This document shows positions 8,547 to 17,582 of a stretch of 64,000 nucleotides of DNA, one piece after another. Position 1 is the first letter of the stretch. Each line of letters begins with the position of its first letter. A model generated the notes under the pieces. The model saw nothing but the letters and a program-made list of their open reading frames with translations. It was not told the DNA's origin and did no database searches. The position numbers were made by a program, and so were the translations under genes. Location of the stretch: assembly GCA_013416445.1 (NCBI GenBank), contig JACCER010000019.1, positions 1-64,000 on the forward strand. The letters are read 5' to 3'. The DNA comes from Alcaligenaceae bacterium (GTDB lineage: Bacteria > Pseudomonadota > Gammaproteobacteria > Burkholderiales > Burkholderiaceae_B).

Positions 8547-9353
8547 TCAGGACTGGGCTTGGGCTTGTGGACGGCGGCTGCTGCCGTCGTTGATTTCGTC
8601 CTGGAATTCGGCCACAAAAGAATTGAGGGTTTCACGCATCAGGGTGGGACTGCGCTTTTGGCACATCATGGAGATGCCCTGCAGCACCATGTTCATCAGT
8701 GCCACGCGCTGCTCGGTGCGGCGCTCTAGTTTGACCGCCACGGGCTTGAACAGCAGGTTGGCGAACAGAACCCCGTAGAAGGTGGTCATGAGGGCCAGGG
8801 CCATGTGCCGGCCTACGGAGGTCATGTCGCCATCGCCCAGCAGGAACAGCAGGTTCACCAGGCCTATCAGGGTGCCCAGCATGCCAAAGGCGGGCGCGTA
8901 GTTTGCCATCACGCGAAACAGTTGGGCTTCGGCATATTCTTTGGCGCGCAGGCGCGCGATCCGCCATTCGAGCAGGTCGATAATGTCTTCTTCGGGCGTC
9001 ATGTCGATGACCAGTTGCACCCCTGTTTTCAGAAATGGATTGGATACGTTTTCCAAGGCAGCTTCGACAGCGCGTATATTGCCGCTCATCCAGGTGCGGG
9101 AAATAGCCACCAGGTCTTCGATGTCGTGACTAGTGTAGAGATGCTCGCGGCGCACCACAGTGCGTATCAGGCCGAAGATGCGCACCACTTCGCTCAGGGG
9201 GTAGCTGATGAAGGTGGCGGCGAGGGTGCCGACCAGAACAATCGCCAGGCTGGGAATGTCCAGGAACAGCCGGGGGTCTTCGGCAGAAAAAAACAGCACA
9301 ACCCCAAGCAGCAGGACGCTGGCGACTATGCCAATTAATGTTGATGGATTCAT
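8547..9353 (-). CDS. MotA/PomA-type stator subunit
   Basis: A 268-residue inner-membrane protein of the MotA family with four membrane segments: about 5-25, 30-50 (IPSLAIVLVGTLAATFISYPL), 150-170 (APAFGMLGTLIGLVNLLFLL) and 182-204. PAFGMLGTLIGLV carries the MotA/ExbB/TolQ signature. The cytoplasmic loop between segments 2 and 3 (YTSHDIEDLVAISRTWMSGN...) is of the size used for rotor contact. It is expressed with the downstream MotB-type gene and should supply the ring around its ion-carrying helix. Length is slightly below that of MotA (about 290). Confidence 0.9.
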   Translation of the reverse strand: MNPSTLIGIVASVLLLGVVLFFSAEDPRLFLDIPSLAIVLVGTLAATFISYPLSEVVRIFGLIRTVVRREHLYTSHDIEDLVAISRTWMSGNIRAVEAALENVSNPFLKTGVQLVIDMTPEEDIIDLLEWRIARLRAKEYAEAQLFRVMANYAPAFGMLGTLIGLVNLLFLLGDGDMTSVGRHMALALMTTFYGVLFANLLFKPVAVKLERRTEQRVALMNMVLQGISMMCQKRSPTLMRETLNSFVAEFQDEINDGSSRRPQAQAQS

Positions 9354-9377
9354 GATGATGGGGTGTGTTTTTTTTGA

Positions 9378-10337
9378 TTAAAGCTGAGGTATGGGGGTGA
9401 CCAGCTTGCCAGTGCGAGCGAAGGCAAGGGCGTTTTCAAGGACAAGGTCGGCCATGGCTTGCCGGGTTTCGGCGGTGGCGCTGGCGATGTGCGGCACGAT
9501 GACCACGTTATCGAGGGACTTCAAGGCGTCGGGGACTGTAGGTTCTGATTCGTAGACGTCCAGGCCGGCGCCGCCCAGTTCGCCGCTGACCAGTGCCTGC
9601 ACCATGGCGTTTTCGTCGATGACCGAACCGCGCGCAATATTGATCAGGATGCCCTTGGGCCCGAGCGCCTTGATGGCCTTTTGATCGACCAAGTGGCGCG
9701 TGGATGCGCCGCCTACCGTTGCGACAACCAGGAAGTCGGCCCAGGCGGCAAGGTCGGACAGTGACGCTGCGTAGATGTAGGGGACGTCGTTGCGCGGATT
9801 GCGATTGTGGTAGCGGATATCCATGTTGAAACCGGCTGCGCGCTGGGCGATGGCCATGCCTATGCGGCCCAGGCCTACGATGCCCATTTTTTTGTGGCTG
9901 ACTTTCACACCCACGGGAAAGCTGGAGCCGCTGCCCCACTGATTGGCGCGCACATAGCGGTCGGCGTGGCCCAGCCTGCGGGCGGTGGCCAGCAGCAGGC
10001 CCATGGCCTGATCGGCCACGCAGTCGTTCAGTACATCGGGGGTGTTGCTGACTTGTATCCCTTTTTGCTGAGCATGCTTGACGTCGATGCCGTCGTAGCC
10101 GACGCCAAAGCTGCATATTGCCTGCAGTTTGGGCAAGGCATCGATGAGTTCAGCGCGGGTGGTTGTCATGGCGCTGGTGGTTAGCACCGTGATCTTGTCG
10201 CTGTTGGCGGCAATGACGGCGGTGCGATCAGATGCTTTCCAGAGTTGTATCACGTTGAACTGCTCGGCCAACTGCTGTTCTGCACCAGGGTAGGGGAAGG
10301 GCTGCAGTTCAAGTAGAGTGGGTTTTTCTGTGGTCAT
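9378..10337 (-). CDS. D-isomer 2-hydroxyacid dehydrogenase
   Basis: A 319-residue NAD(P)-dependent oxidoreductase of the D-2-hydroxyacid family. The Rossmann motif GLGRIGMAIAQ lies at about 160-170. The catalytic Arg/Glu/His set is suggested by NIARGSVIDE, AGLDVYESEP and VPHIASATAETR. The VxPHxAS(A/G)TxETR end and size resemble hydroxypyruvate/glyoxylate reductases (GhrB-like), but the substrate cannot be fixed from sequence. It is followed by the stator genes on the same strand after a 24-bp gap, with no functional link evident. Confidence 0.9.
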   Translation of the reverse strand: MTTEKPTLLELQPFPYPGAEQQLAEQFNVIQLWKASDRTAVIAANSDKITVLTTSAMTTTRAELIDALPKLQAICSFGVGYDGIDVKHAQQKGIQVSNTPDVLNDCVADQAMGLLLATARRLGHADRYVRANQWGSGSSFPVGVKVSHKKMGIVGLGRIGMAIAQRAAGFNMDIRYHNRNPRNDVPYIYAASLSDLAAWADFLVVATVGGASTRHLVDQKAIKALGPKGILINIARGSVIDENAMVQALVSGELGGAGLDVYESEPTVPDALKSLDNVVIVPHIASATAETRQAMADLVLENALAFARTGKLVTPIPQL

Positions 10338-10404
10338 GGGTGTCTCGTTAGTCGATTATTGAATTCTTGCGCAAGCCGAACTATACCGCAGACACCCGTA
10401 ACGC

Positions 10405-10432
10405 AAAACGGGACGCTGTTGCGTCCCGTTTT
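10405..10432 (-). terminator. terminator after rpsT
   Basis: AAAACGGGACGC and GCGTCCCGTTTT form a perfect 12-bp stem with a TGTT loop, about 50 bp downstream of the rpsT stop codon. The stem itself ends in four T on either strand, so it may also act in the other direction. Confidence 0.8.
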
Positions 10433-10482
10433 GAATGAGCGTAGGCTCGAGCACTGATTTGCCGACTAAATCATGACAGTAA

Positions 10483-10746
10483 TCAGGCTAGTGCTTTAAC
10501 TGCAGCGGCAAGACGGCTCTTGTGGCGAGCAGCCTTGTTTTTGTGAATGATGTTCTTGTCGGCAACGCGGTCGATAATGCTGGTCGTTTTCTGGAAAACT
10601 GCGGCAGCGGCTGCTTTGTCGCCGGCATCGATGGCTTGGCGCACACGTTTGATCGAGGTGCGTAGCATCGAGCGCAGGCTGGCGTTGTGCTTGTTGCGCT
10701 CAACCGATTGGCGAGCACGTTTACGGGCTTGGGCGGTATTGGCCAT
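10483..10746 (-). CDS. rpsT: 30S ribosomal protein S20
   Basis: An 87-residue basic protein binding the 5' domain of 16S rRNA in the small subunit. The start [21 protein letters not shown] is the classical S20 N-terminus, and the C-terminal half shows the [18 protein letters not shown] motif. Length is exactly that of the family. It stands alone, with a strong hairpin terminator after it and murJ starting beyond its upstream region on the same strand. Confidence 0.98.
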   Translation of the reverse strand: MANTAQARKRARQSVERNKHNASLRSMLRTSIKRVRQAIDAGDKAAAAAVFQKTTSIIDRVADKNIIHKNKAARHKSRLAAAVKALA

Positions 10747-10803
10747 AGTATTGCGTATCCGGTTTTCTGTTAAGGTTTATTCGGCAAAGACAGCTATTCT
10801 ATA

Positions 10804-12360
10804 TCACTTGTGGCGGCGTGTAAAGTCAATAGGCCTGAACCCGCACACGAACAGCGCAAGGAAATAGGCCAGTGCGCTAGCTGCCAACACCGCTCCCAGC
10901 CACAAAACACGTTGGCCTGGGTGCGTACCCAGCGCCAGCCAGTCGATGGAGTGGTCGGCAGCCCAGAGCACTGCGGCCAGCGCGGCCAGTGCCGGAACCA
11001 GCTTAAACCCGAAACGCCACCAACCGGCCTGGGGCTCGTACAACTTGTGACGGCGCAGCAAAATGACTAGCAGCAGGGCATTCACGCTGGCGCCCAGGCC
11101 TATCGACAGCGCCAGCCCGGCGTGGGCATAGCGGGGCACGAAGATGAGGTTGAATATCTGGGTCAGGATGAGGACGAAAATAGCAATTTTTACCGGCGTG
11201 CGTATGTTTTGTTTGGCGTAGAAGCCAGGCGCCAGAATCTTGATGGCCAGCAGGCCGATCAGGCCGGCGGAATAGGCCATGACGGCAAGCCGCGTTTGCA
11301 TGACGTCGTGGTCACTGAAGGCGCCGTAATGAAACAGCGTGGCGACCAGGCCGTCGGAAAGCAGCGCCAGGCCCAGGGCGGCGGGCAGGCCCAGCAACAG
11401 CACCAGGCGCAGGCCCCAGTCGAGCAGGGCGCTATAGGCAGCGTGATCCTGGCGGGCGTGGGCGGCTGATAGCGTGGGCAATAACACGGTGCCCAGGGCG
11501 ATGCCCAGCAATGCAGTGGGGAATTCCATGAGGCGGTCGGCAAACGACAGCCAAGTGACGCTGCCGGGGTTTAGCCAGGTGGCGATATTGGTGTTGATCA
11601 GCAGGGATATTTGCGCTACCGATACGCCCAGTATGGCGGGCAGCATCTGGCGCATGATGCGCTGTACAGTGGGGTCTTGCCAGGCTTGCCGTAGCCTGGG
11701 TGAATAACGTGGCAGCAGACCCAGCCTGGCCAGGGCCAGCCATTGCACCAGCAATTGCGCTACGCCGCCCAGCATGACACCGGCAGCCAGCGCGTAGATA
11801 GGCGTGGAAAAATACGGTGTCAGGAATAGGCAGGCGCCTATCATGGCGACGTTCAGCAGTACTGGAGTGAACGCCGGTACGGCAAAACGGCTCCAGGTAT
11901 TGAGCACGCCCGAGGCAAAGGCCACCAGCGACATGCAGACAATATAAGGGAACATGATGCGGGTCATCCAGACCGCAGCATTGAATTCGGCTTGTCGCGA
12001 GGCAGCGCGCATGCCGCTGGCCATGGCGCTGACCACCCACGGCGTGGCAACCATGCCAGCCAGGGTAATCAGCATCAGGGCGCAGGTTAGCAGCAGCGCC
12101 ACGCGGTCCAGCAGTACACGTACTTCGTCGTGGGGGCGGGTATTGCGCACCTGGCCCAGTATGGGCACGAAGGCTTGGGAGAAGGCGCCTTCGGCAAACA
12201 GGCGCCGCAGCAGATTGGGTATGCGAAAAGCCACCCAAAAAGCGTCCGTCAGCGGCCCTGCGCCAAATGAGCTGGCTATGAGAATGTCGCGTATCAGGCC
12301 TGTTATACGTGAAAACAGGGTAAAACTACTGACCGTCGCGGCTGATCTGAGCAAGCTCAT
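10804..12360 (-). CDS. murJ: lipid II flippase MurJ (MviN)
   Basis: A 518-residue polytopic inner-membrane protein of the MOP superfamily that flips lipid-linked peptidoglycan precursor to the periplasm. The N-terminus MSLLRSAATVSSFTLFSRITGLIRDILIASSFGAG carries the conserved SRITGxxRD motif, followed by FRIPNLLRRLFAEGAFSQAFVP. About 13-14 hydrophobic segments fit the family size (about 510). It sits close after an SDR gene on the same strand and ahead of rpsT. Confidence 0.97.
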   Translation of the reverse strand: MSLLRSAATVSSFTLFSRITGLIRDILIASSFGAGPLTDAFWVAFRIPNLLRRLFAEGAFSQAFVPILGQVRNTRPHDEVRVLLDRVALLLTCALMLITLAGMVATPWVVSAMASGMRAASRQAEFNAAVWMTRIMFPYIVCMSLVAFASGVLNTWSRFAVPAFTPVLLNVAMIGACLFLTPYFSTPIYALAAGVMLGGVAQLLVQWLALARLGLLPRYSPRLRQAWQDPTVQRIMRQMLPAILGVSVAQISLLINTNIATWLNPGSVTWLSFADRLMEFPTALLGIALGTVLLPTLSAAHARQDHAAYSALLDWGLRLVLLLGLPAALGLALLSDGLVATLFHYGAFSDHDVMQTRLAVMAYSAGLIGLLAIKILAPGFYAKQNIRTPVKIAIFVLILTQIFNLIFVPRYAHAGLALSIGLGASVNALLLVILLRRHKLYEPQAGWWRFGFKLVPALAALAAVLWAADHSIDWLALGTHPGQRVLWLGAVLAASALAYFLALFVCGFRPIDFTRRHK

Positions 12361-12369
12361 TAGTGCTGA

Positions 12370-13128
12370 TTACCTTGGGGCCATGCGTATGGCTCCGTCC
12401 AGGCGTATGGTTTCACCGTTTAGCATGTCGTTGGTGATAATGCTGTTGACCAGTTTGGCGTAGTCTTCAGGACGGCCCAGGCGTGCCGGAAACGGAATGC
12501 TGGCCGCCAGCGAGTCTTGCACTTCTTGGGGCATGCCAAAGACCATGGGCGTGCCGAAAATACCGGGAGCGATGGTTACGCAGCGTATACCTACCTTGGA
12601 CAGGTCGCGTGCAACGGGTAGGGTCATGCCAACCACGCCGGCCTTCGATGCAGCATAGGCTGCCTGGCCAATTTGCCCGTCGTAGGCGGCCACCGAGGCG
12701 GTGTTGATCAGCACACCGCGTTCGCCGGTGGGCTCGGGCGTGTTTTCGCTCATGGCGGCAGCCGCCAGGCGCGTCATATTGAAGGTGCCGACCAGGTTGA
12801 TCATGACCACTTTCTGGAACAGGTCTAGCGCGTGCGGGCCATTTTTGCCTACAGTACGTGACGCGGGGGCAACGCCGGCGCAGCTTATCAGGCCGAACAG
12901 TGCACCCAGCTTCAAGGCTGCGGCAACAGCCGCCTGGCCGTCGGCTTCTTGCGTGACGTCGCAGTGCACGTAAACCTGGCCAAGCTCGGCTGCCAGCTTT
13001 TCGCCGGCTTCGTCCTGGACGTCGGCCAGAACGACTTTGGCGCCTTCGGCGACCAGCATGCGTGCTGTACCCGCGCCCAGACCCGACGCGCCGCCCGTAA
13101 CGATAAATACCTTGTTCTTGATTTCCAT
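12370..13128 (-). CDS. SDR-family 3-hydroxyacyl-CoA dehydrogenase (HSD10-like)
   Basis: A 252-residue NAD-dependent short-chain dehydrogenase. Visible motifs are TGGASGLGAGTA (cofactor loop, about 11-22), the acidic ADVQ after strand 2, the catalytic Ser in NTASVAAYDG, and YAASK with the active-site Tyr and Lys. The SVAAYDGQIGQAAYAASKAGVVGMTLP and RCVTIAPGIFGTPM segments are characteristic of type II 3-hydroxyacyl-CoA dehydrogenases, which oxidise short/branched acyl-CoAs. The stop codon is 9 bp before murJ starts, so the two may share a transcript. Substrate is inferred from family. Confidence 0.88.
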   Translation of the reverse strand: MEIKNKVFIVTGGASGLGAGTARMLVAEGAKVVLADVQDEAGEKLAAELGQVYVHCDVTQEADGQAAVAAALKLGALFGLISCAGVAPASRTVGKNGPHALDLFQKVVMINLVGTFNMTRLAAAAMSENTPEPTGERGVLINTASVAAYDGQIGQAAYAASKAGVVGMTLPVARDLSKVGIRCVTIAPGIFGTPMVFGMPQEVQDSLAASIPFPARLGRPEDYAKLVNSIITNDMLNGETIRLDGAIRMAPR

Positions 13129-13170
13129 GATTATGTCTCGTGTGTTGATGTAATTTATGTCTTTGCGCAG

Positions 13171-13278
13171 GTCGGATTAGCTCATAGCGCATAATCCGAC
13201 AAACAGCTTTTTCAAGGAACGCAGGCGCGCAACCTGACAAAGCATTTTTGCCAGGCGCACAAGCGTAATCCGATAAAT
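13171..13278 (+). repeat. composite REP-like element (palindrome plus two extra half-sites)
   Basis: GTCGGATTAGCTC-ATA-GCGCATAATCCGAC (13171-13200) is the palindromic core. Degenerate right half-sites follow at 13225-13242 (GCGCGCAACCTGACAAAG) and 13260-13278 (AAGCGTAATCCGATAAAT), 38 and 36 bp apart. It fills most of the gap between adk and the SDR gene. Confidence 0.75.
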
Positions 13279-13285
13279 AAGCGTG

Positions 13286-13972
<687 letters not shown>

Positions 13973-14017
13973 TTAGGTTTTTCCGATTATGCCGCATTGC
14001 AGCAATTTTTGCACAGC

Positions 14018-14053
14018 CCTGGAATGACCTGGTTTGGTTCAGGTCATTCCAGG
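14018..14053. other. perfect 14-bp inverted repeat between kdsB and adk
   Basis: CCTGGAATGACCTG and CAGGTCATTCCAGG are separated by 8 nt and give a very stable stem. There is no T-run after it on either strand, so it is not a standard terminator. It may end the kdsB transcript by another route, protect an mRNA end, or act in the adk leader. Confidence 0.7.
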
Positions 14054-14081
14054 ACGCGGAATGAGCAGATTTGAAGTCGAT

Positions 14082-14846
14082 TTATAACCGATTTATAAAG
14101 CTTTCGCGTACTCTGGCCAGATCATCGGCGGTGTCGACGCCTGCAGCAGGATGTGTGTTGGTGATGTGCACGGCAATGGCATAGCCATTTTCGAGCGCGC
14201 GTAATTGTTCCAGAGATTCGAAGGATTCAAGTGGGCCGGGCGCCAGCGTTGCAAAGCGCTGCAGGAATTCGGCGCGGTAGGCATACAGCCCTATGTGATG
14301 CAAGGCGGGAAGGCCGGGTGCCAGTTGTTGCCGACCGCCAGCCAAGGCATCGCGCGCCCATGGAATGGGTGCTCGTGAAAAATAAAGAGCGCGCTGTTGT
14401 TGCGTACAGACCAATTTGACCACGTTGGGGTTGAACAAGGCGCTATCCGACAAAATTGGCGTGGCGCACGTGGCAATGGCGGCATCGGGCTGAAGCGCAA
14501 GCAATTGGGCCACCTGGTTGATAAGCTGCGGGTCGATCAGGGGTTCGTCGCCCTGCACGTTCACCACAATGGCATCGGGTTGCAGGGCCAGCAGGTGAGC
14601 CACTTCAGCCAGGCGGTCGGTACCGGTGGGATGGTCGGCGCGCGTGAGCAAGGCCTCAAACCCGTGTTGTTGCACGGCTGCCTGGATGCGGGTGTCGTCG
14701 GTGGCAACCACAACGCGCGCTGCGCCCGACAGGGCAGCTTGTTGCGCGGTGCGCACCACCATGGGCTTGCCGGCGATATCGAGCAAAGGTTTGTCGGGCA
14801 GGCGGGTCGAGGCTGCGCGCGCTGGGATGACGGCGATAAAGTTCAT
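14082..14846 (-). CDS. kdsB: 3-deoxy-manno-octulosonate cytidylyltransferase
   Basis: This 254-residue cytoplasmic enzyme activates Kdo with CTP to CMP-Kdo for lipopolysaccharide inner-core synthesis. The nucleotide-binding start [19 protein letters not shown], then [29 protein letters not shown] and [15 protein letters not shown] are all hallmarks. I start at 14846, four bases after the Trm112 stop codon, rather than 21 codons upstream inside that gene, because the family begins right at FIAVIPAR. The gene ends the lpxK-Trm112-kdsB operon. Confidence 0.96.
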   Translation of the reverse strand: MNFIAVIPARAASTRLPDKPLLDIAGKPMVVRTAQQAALSGAARVVVATDDTRIQAAVQQHGFEALLTRADHPTGTDRLAEVAHLLALQPDAIVVNVQGDEPLIDPQLINQVAQLLALQPDAAIATCATPILSDSALFNPNVVKLVCTQQQRALYFSRAPIPWARDALAGGRQQLAPGLPALHHIGLYAYRAEFLQRFATLAPGPLESFESLEQLRALENGYAIAVHITNTHPAAGVDTADDLARVRESFINRL

Positions 14847-14850
14847 GTGC

Positions 14851-15045
14851 TCAGGCGTTGGCTGCAGCGCCATCAGGTTTGGCGGCCAGGTCACGTGCCT
14901 CGTTTTCAAGCATGACTGGAATTCCGTCCTTGATAGGAAAGGCGAGCTTGTCGGCCCGGCAGATCAGTTCCTGGTGTTCGCGGTCGTAATGCAAGTTGCC
15001 TTTGCAAATTGGGCAGACCAGTATTTCAAGCAGGCGGGATTCCAT
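14851..15045 (-). CDS. Trm112-family small protein (YcaR-like)
   Basis: A 64-residue protein of the Trm112 family. The N-terminal half shows the fold ([38 protein letters not shown]) with a CPIC pair and one later Cys. Its location between lpxK and kdsB is the same as that of ycaR in E. coli and many proteobacteria. The eukaryotic Trm112 activates methyltransferases; the bacterial role is not established. It is translated with kdsB after a 4-bp gap. Confidence 0.93.
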   Translation of the reverse strand: MESRLLEILVCPICKGNLHYDREHQELICRADKLAFPIKDGIPVMLENEARDLAAKPDGAAANA

Positions 15046-15069
15046 GCGAGGCTCCAGTTAGGCAAAGAG

Positions 15070-16167
15070 TTAAAAGTCAGAGTTTAATGCCTGAAGGCCG
15101 GCAGCGGCCAGGGCGGCCTTTTTATCGGCAATGGCTCGTAGTAACTGATCAGCCAGTTCGATCCAGTTGGGGTCGGAAAAAACAGGGGTGGCATGGACGA
15201 CCCATAGCCGAGGGTCCTGAAAACGTTCACACTTGACGGCGTCTTTGGCGGTAATCAGTATGTGGGGTGAGGTCAGGCGGGCAAAAGGCGGGTTCTGGTA
15301 GGCATCGTGGTCGGGCAGCCCTATGCATTGTTCGAGCGGCAGGCCGGCAGCGGCAAGCATGGAAAAAAAGCGCTGCGGCTGGCCTATGGCGGCCACGGCA
15401 CTGGCGCCTTCCCGGCCATATTGTGTCAGCCATGCTTGCCAGTCGAGTGCCAGGCCGCTTGATAATTGCACTAGCCGTGTCGGCACCAGGCGCATGCTTA
15501 GCTGGTGCGCCGGCGTGGCAATGGGGGCGGGGGCGGCTTGTTCCGCTTGCAAGTTGGTGATGAGAAAATCGACCGAAAGCAGGCGGCTGGCTGGTTCGCG
15601 CAATGGGCCGGCAGGCAGTACCCGGCCGTTGCCAGTGCCGCGCGCATCCTGCACCACGACTTCTAGGTCGCGCCCCAGTGCCAGGTGCTGCAGGCCATCG
15701 TCAGAAATGATCAGGTTGACTGCGGGGTATTTTTTTTGCAGCCTTTTCAAGGCCAGAATACGGCTGGGGTGCACTGCAATCGGGGCTTGGGTGCTGCTGG
15801 CGATAAGCGCGGGTTCGTCGCCAAACTCTGAGGCGGGCAATTGCCCCTGGCCTGTTTTGGCCTGTTCGCCTACGTGCACGCCGTAGCCGCGGCTAATGAC
15901 GCCCGGGCGCCAGCCTTTTTCCTGCAAGGCCTGCACCAGTGCAATGGTTATTGGCGTTTTCCCTGTGCCGCCAACATAGATATTGCCCACAACCATGACA
16001 GGAAGGTGGCTGTGGTAAGCCAGTTCGGGCTGCTGCTGGTAGCGCCTGCGCTTGCGGGCAACCACGCCCATCACTATCCACGAGAGCGGCCATAACAGCG
16101 TGCTGAGCAGGCCCTTGTGCTGCCAGGCCTTGTGGACGATACGGCCGAGATGGAAGGGGGCTTTCAC
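15070..16167 (-). CDS. lpxK: tetraacyldisaccharide 4'-kinase
   Basis: This 365-residue membrane-associated kinase adds the 4'-phosphate to the lipid A disaccharide precursor. An N-terminal hydrophobic anchor (about 18-36, LLSTLLWPLSWIVMGVV) is followed by the Walker A motif GNIYVGGTGKTP (about 61-72), then VISRGYG, GDEPALIA and ISDDGLQHLALGRD, all typical of LpxK. Length is slightly above E. coli (328). Its start overlaps the end of the exbD-like gene by four bases. MsbA, the flippase often next to lpxK, is absent; an ExbB/ExbD pair takes its place. Confidence 0.95.
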   Translation of the reverse strand: MKAPFHLGRIVHKAWQHKGLLSTLLWPLSWIVMGVVARKRRRYQQQPELAYHSHLPVMVVGNIYVGGTGKTPITIALVQALQEKGWRPGVISRGYGVHVGEQAKTGQGQLPASEFGDEPALIASSTQAPIAVHPSRILALKRLQKKYPAVNLIISDDGLQHLALGRDLEVVVQDARGTGNGRVLPAGPLREPASRLLSVDFLITNLQAEQAAPAPIATPAHQLSMRLVPTRLVQLSSGLALDWQAWLTQYGREGASAVAAIGQPQRFFSMLAAAGLPLEQCIGLPDHDAYQNPPFARLTSPHILITAKDAVKCERFQDPRLWVVHATPVFSDPNWIELADQLLRAIADKKAALAAAGLQALNSDF

Positions 16168-16574
16168 TGCGGGCTTAGCGTGGCAAAGTTGACGCGTGAT
16201 ATGCCAGCCAGCCGCGCGCCTTCCATGACGCGGACGACGGCTTCGTGTGTGGCCTGGGCGTCGGCGTTGATGACCAGGATGTCGGTTTTTTGACTTTTCG
16301 AGGCCGCCTGCAGTGCCAGGGCGATTTGCTGGCTGCTGGTATCGGTAAGGAGTTGGCCGTTGAGTGCGTACAGGCCTTCCTGGCTGATGGCGATATTCAG
16401 TGTGTCGGTATCGGCGGTGTCGGCCTGAGCTTCGGGTAAAGCAACCTTGAGCTGGTTATAGCGACTGAACGAGGTGGTGGCCGCCAGGAAAATCAGTATG
16501 ACCAGCAATACATCGATCAGGGGAATAAGATTGATCTCTGGCTCGTCATCGGTTTGGCGGCGGCGAAAGTTCAT
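16164..16574 (-). CDS. exbD: ExbD/TolR-family biopolymer transport protein
   Basis: A 136-residue inner-membrane protein with one transmembrane segment (about 16-36) that contains the conserved proton-carrying aspartate, NLIPLIDVLLVILIFLA. The rest is a periplasmic domain of the ExbD/TolR fold. With the overlapping ExbB gene upstream it forms a proton-driven energiser that acts on TonB- or TolA-like partners. No tonB or tol gene is in the window, so its partner is unknown. Overlaps of four bases on both sides tie it into one operon with exbB and lpxK. Confidence 0.9.
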   Translation of the reverse strand: MNFRRRQTDDEPEINLIPLIDVLLVILIFLAATTSFSRYNQLKVALPEAQADTADTDTLNIAISQEGLYALNGQLLTDTSSQQIALALQAASKSQKTDILVINADAQATHEAVVRVMEGARLAGISRVNFATLSPQ

Positions 16575-17179
16575 AGTGCGGCCTCGTGGCTGACCAGTCG
16601 GTTCAGGACACTGGCTTCGCGTTCCATCAGGTGCAGGAAATGTTCGACGCGCGAGCGGAAATAGCGGTGGAAGATGAGGGCGGGAACCGCGATAATAATG
16701 CCCAGGCCGGTGTTGTACAGCGCAATGGAAATACCGCGTGCCAGTTGGGCGGGGTCGCCTCCGGCGGGGTTGTACGAACCAAAGATTTCTATCATGCCCA
16801 CTACGGTGCCAAACAGGCCCATTAGCGGTGAGATCACTGCAATGGTTGCCAGCGCCGGGAGGTAGCGGTTAAGGCGGTGAGCTACATCTTTGCCTACATC
16901 TTCTATGGCGATCAGCCGGTACGCATTGGATTCTTTGCGGTTGACGAGGACCTCTGCCAGTACGCGCCCCAGCGGGGAATTGCCAGCCAGGCGCAACACG
17001 GCGTCAGGGCTGTCTTGTTTTTGCCGCAGCAGTTCAAGCACCTGGCCGGGCAGACGCTGCGGAAACACAAGGCTGGTGCGCAATGACAGGAAGCGTTCAA
17101 TGACCAGCGCTAGGCCAAGCACCGAAGTGGCGATTAGTGGCCAGATGGGCCAGCCTGCTGCATGAATGATTTCGAGCAA
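16571..17179 (-). CDS. exbB: ExbB/TolQ-family proton channel protein
   Basis: A 202-residue inner-membrane protein with three membrane segments (about 10-30, 107-130 and 150-172). IAVISPLMGLFGTVVGMIEIF and ALYNTGLGIIIAVPALIFHRYF are the MotA/TolQ/ExbB signature stretches. I prefer a TTG start at 17179 with GGAG six bases ahead over the ATG at 17266: the extra 29 residues are basic and unlike the family, whose proteins begin just before the first membrane segment. It forms the stator with ExbD and heads the exbB-exbD-lpxK-Trm112-kdsB operon. Confidence 0.87.
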   Translation of the reverse strand: MLEIIHAAGWPIWPLIATSVLGLALVIERFLSLRTSLVFPQRLPGQVLELLRQKQDSPDAVLRLAGNSPLGRVLAEVLVNRKESNAYRLIAIEDVGKDVAHRLNRYLPALATIAVISPLMGLFGTVVGMIEIFGSYNPAGGDPAQLARGISIALYNTGLGIIIAVPALIFHRYFRSRVEHFLHLMEREASVLNRLVSHEAAL

Positions 17180-17337
17180 GGGTGTCTCCGTTAGTATTGG
17201 TTTGCCTGGACGGCATTTTACAATCGTTAGCTTGTCATGGTTTGTGTTTGCTGGCTTACGTGCCAAAATGGCTGGCTAAACACAGGTGTGCTGTCAAATA
17301 TATAGGCTAGATGACGTGTACGGGGGCTCTCCAGAGA

Positions 17338-17372
17338 GTATCCACAAAATCTGTGGATAATTCTGTGGATAA
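17338..17372. promoter_or_regulatory. cluster of three DnaA-box-like sites
   Basis: Two perfect TGTGGATAA (complement of TTATCCACA) at 17352-17360 and 17364-17372 are 12 bp apart. An oppositely oriented GTATCCACA (8/9) lies at 17338-17346, and a weaker TGTGGACAG at 17550-17558. An AT-rich tract at about 17430-17467 follows. The rest of the 403-bp gap 17180-17582 holds no gene. Confidence 0.6.
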
Positions 17373-17582
17373 GCTGCCCAACAGCCTCTGTTTCGTAGGG
17401 CTGGAGGTTCAGTGGCTAATTTCAGCTCATTATTGTATTTTTTATATTATTGTTATTTATCAGTATGTTACCGCTTCAATCTAAAGAGGTTTTTGATCTG
17501 TGGCTGGAATTGGGTTGATATTCCACCAATTTGACAAAATGATTTCTTCTGTGGACAGAACTTGGCTTAAATTGGAATTTCT

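Noticed and set aside
17338-17372. Calling the DnaA-box cluster oriC
   Set aside because: Only three good boxes, and no dnaA, rpmH, dnaN or gyrB nearby. Reported instead as a cluster of uncertain role.
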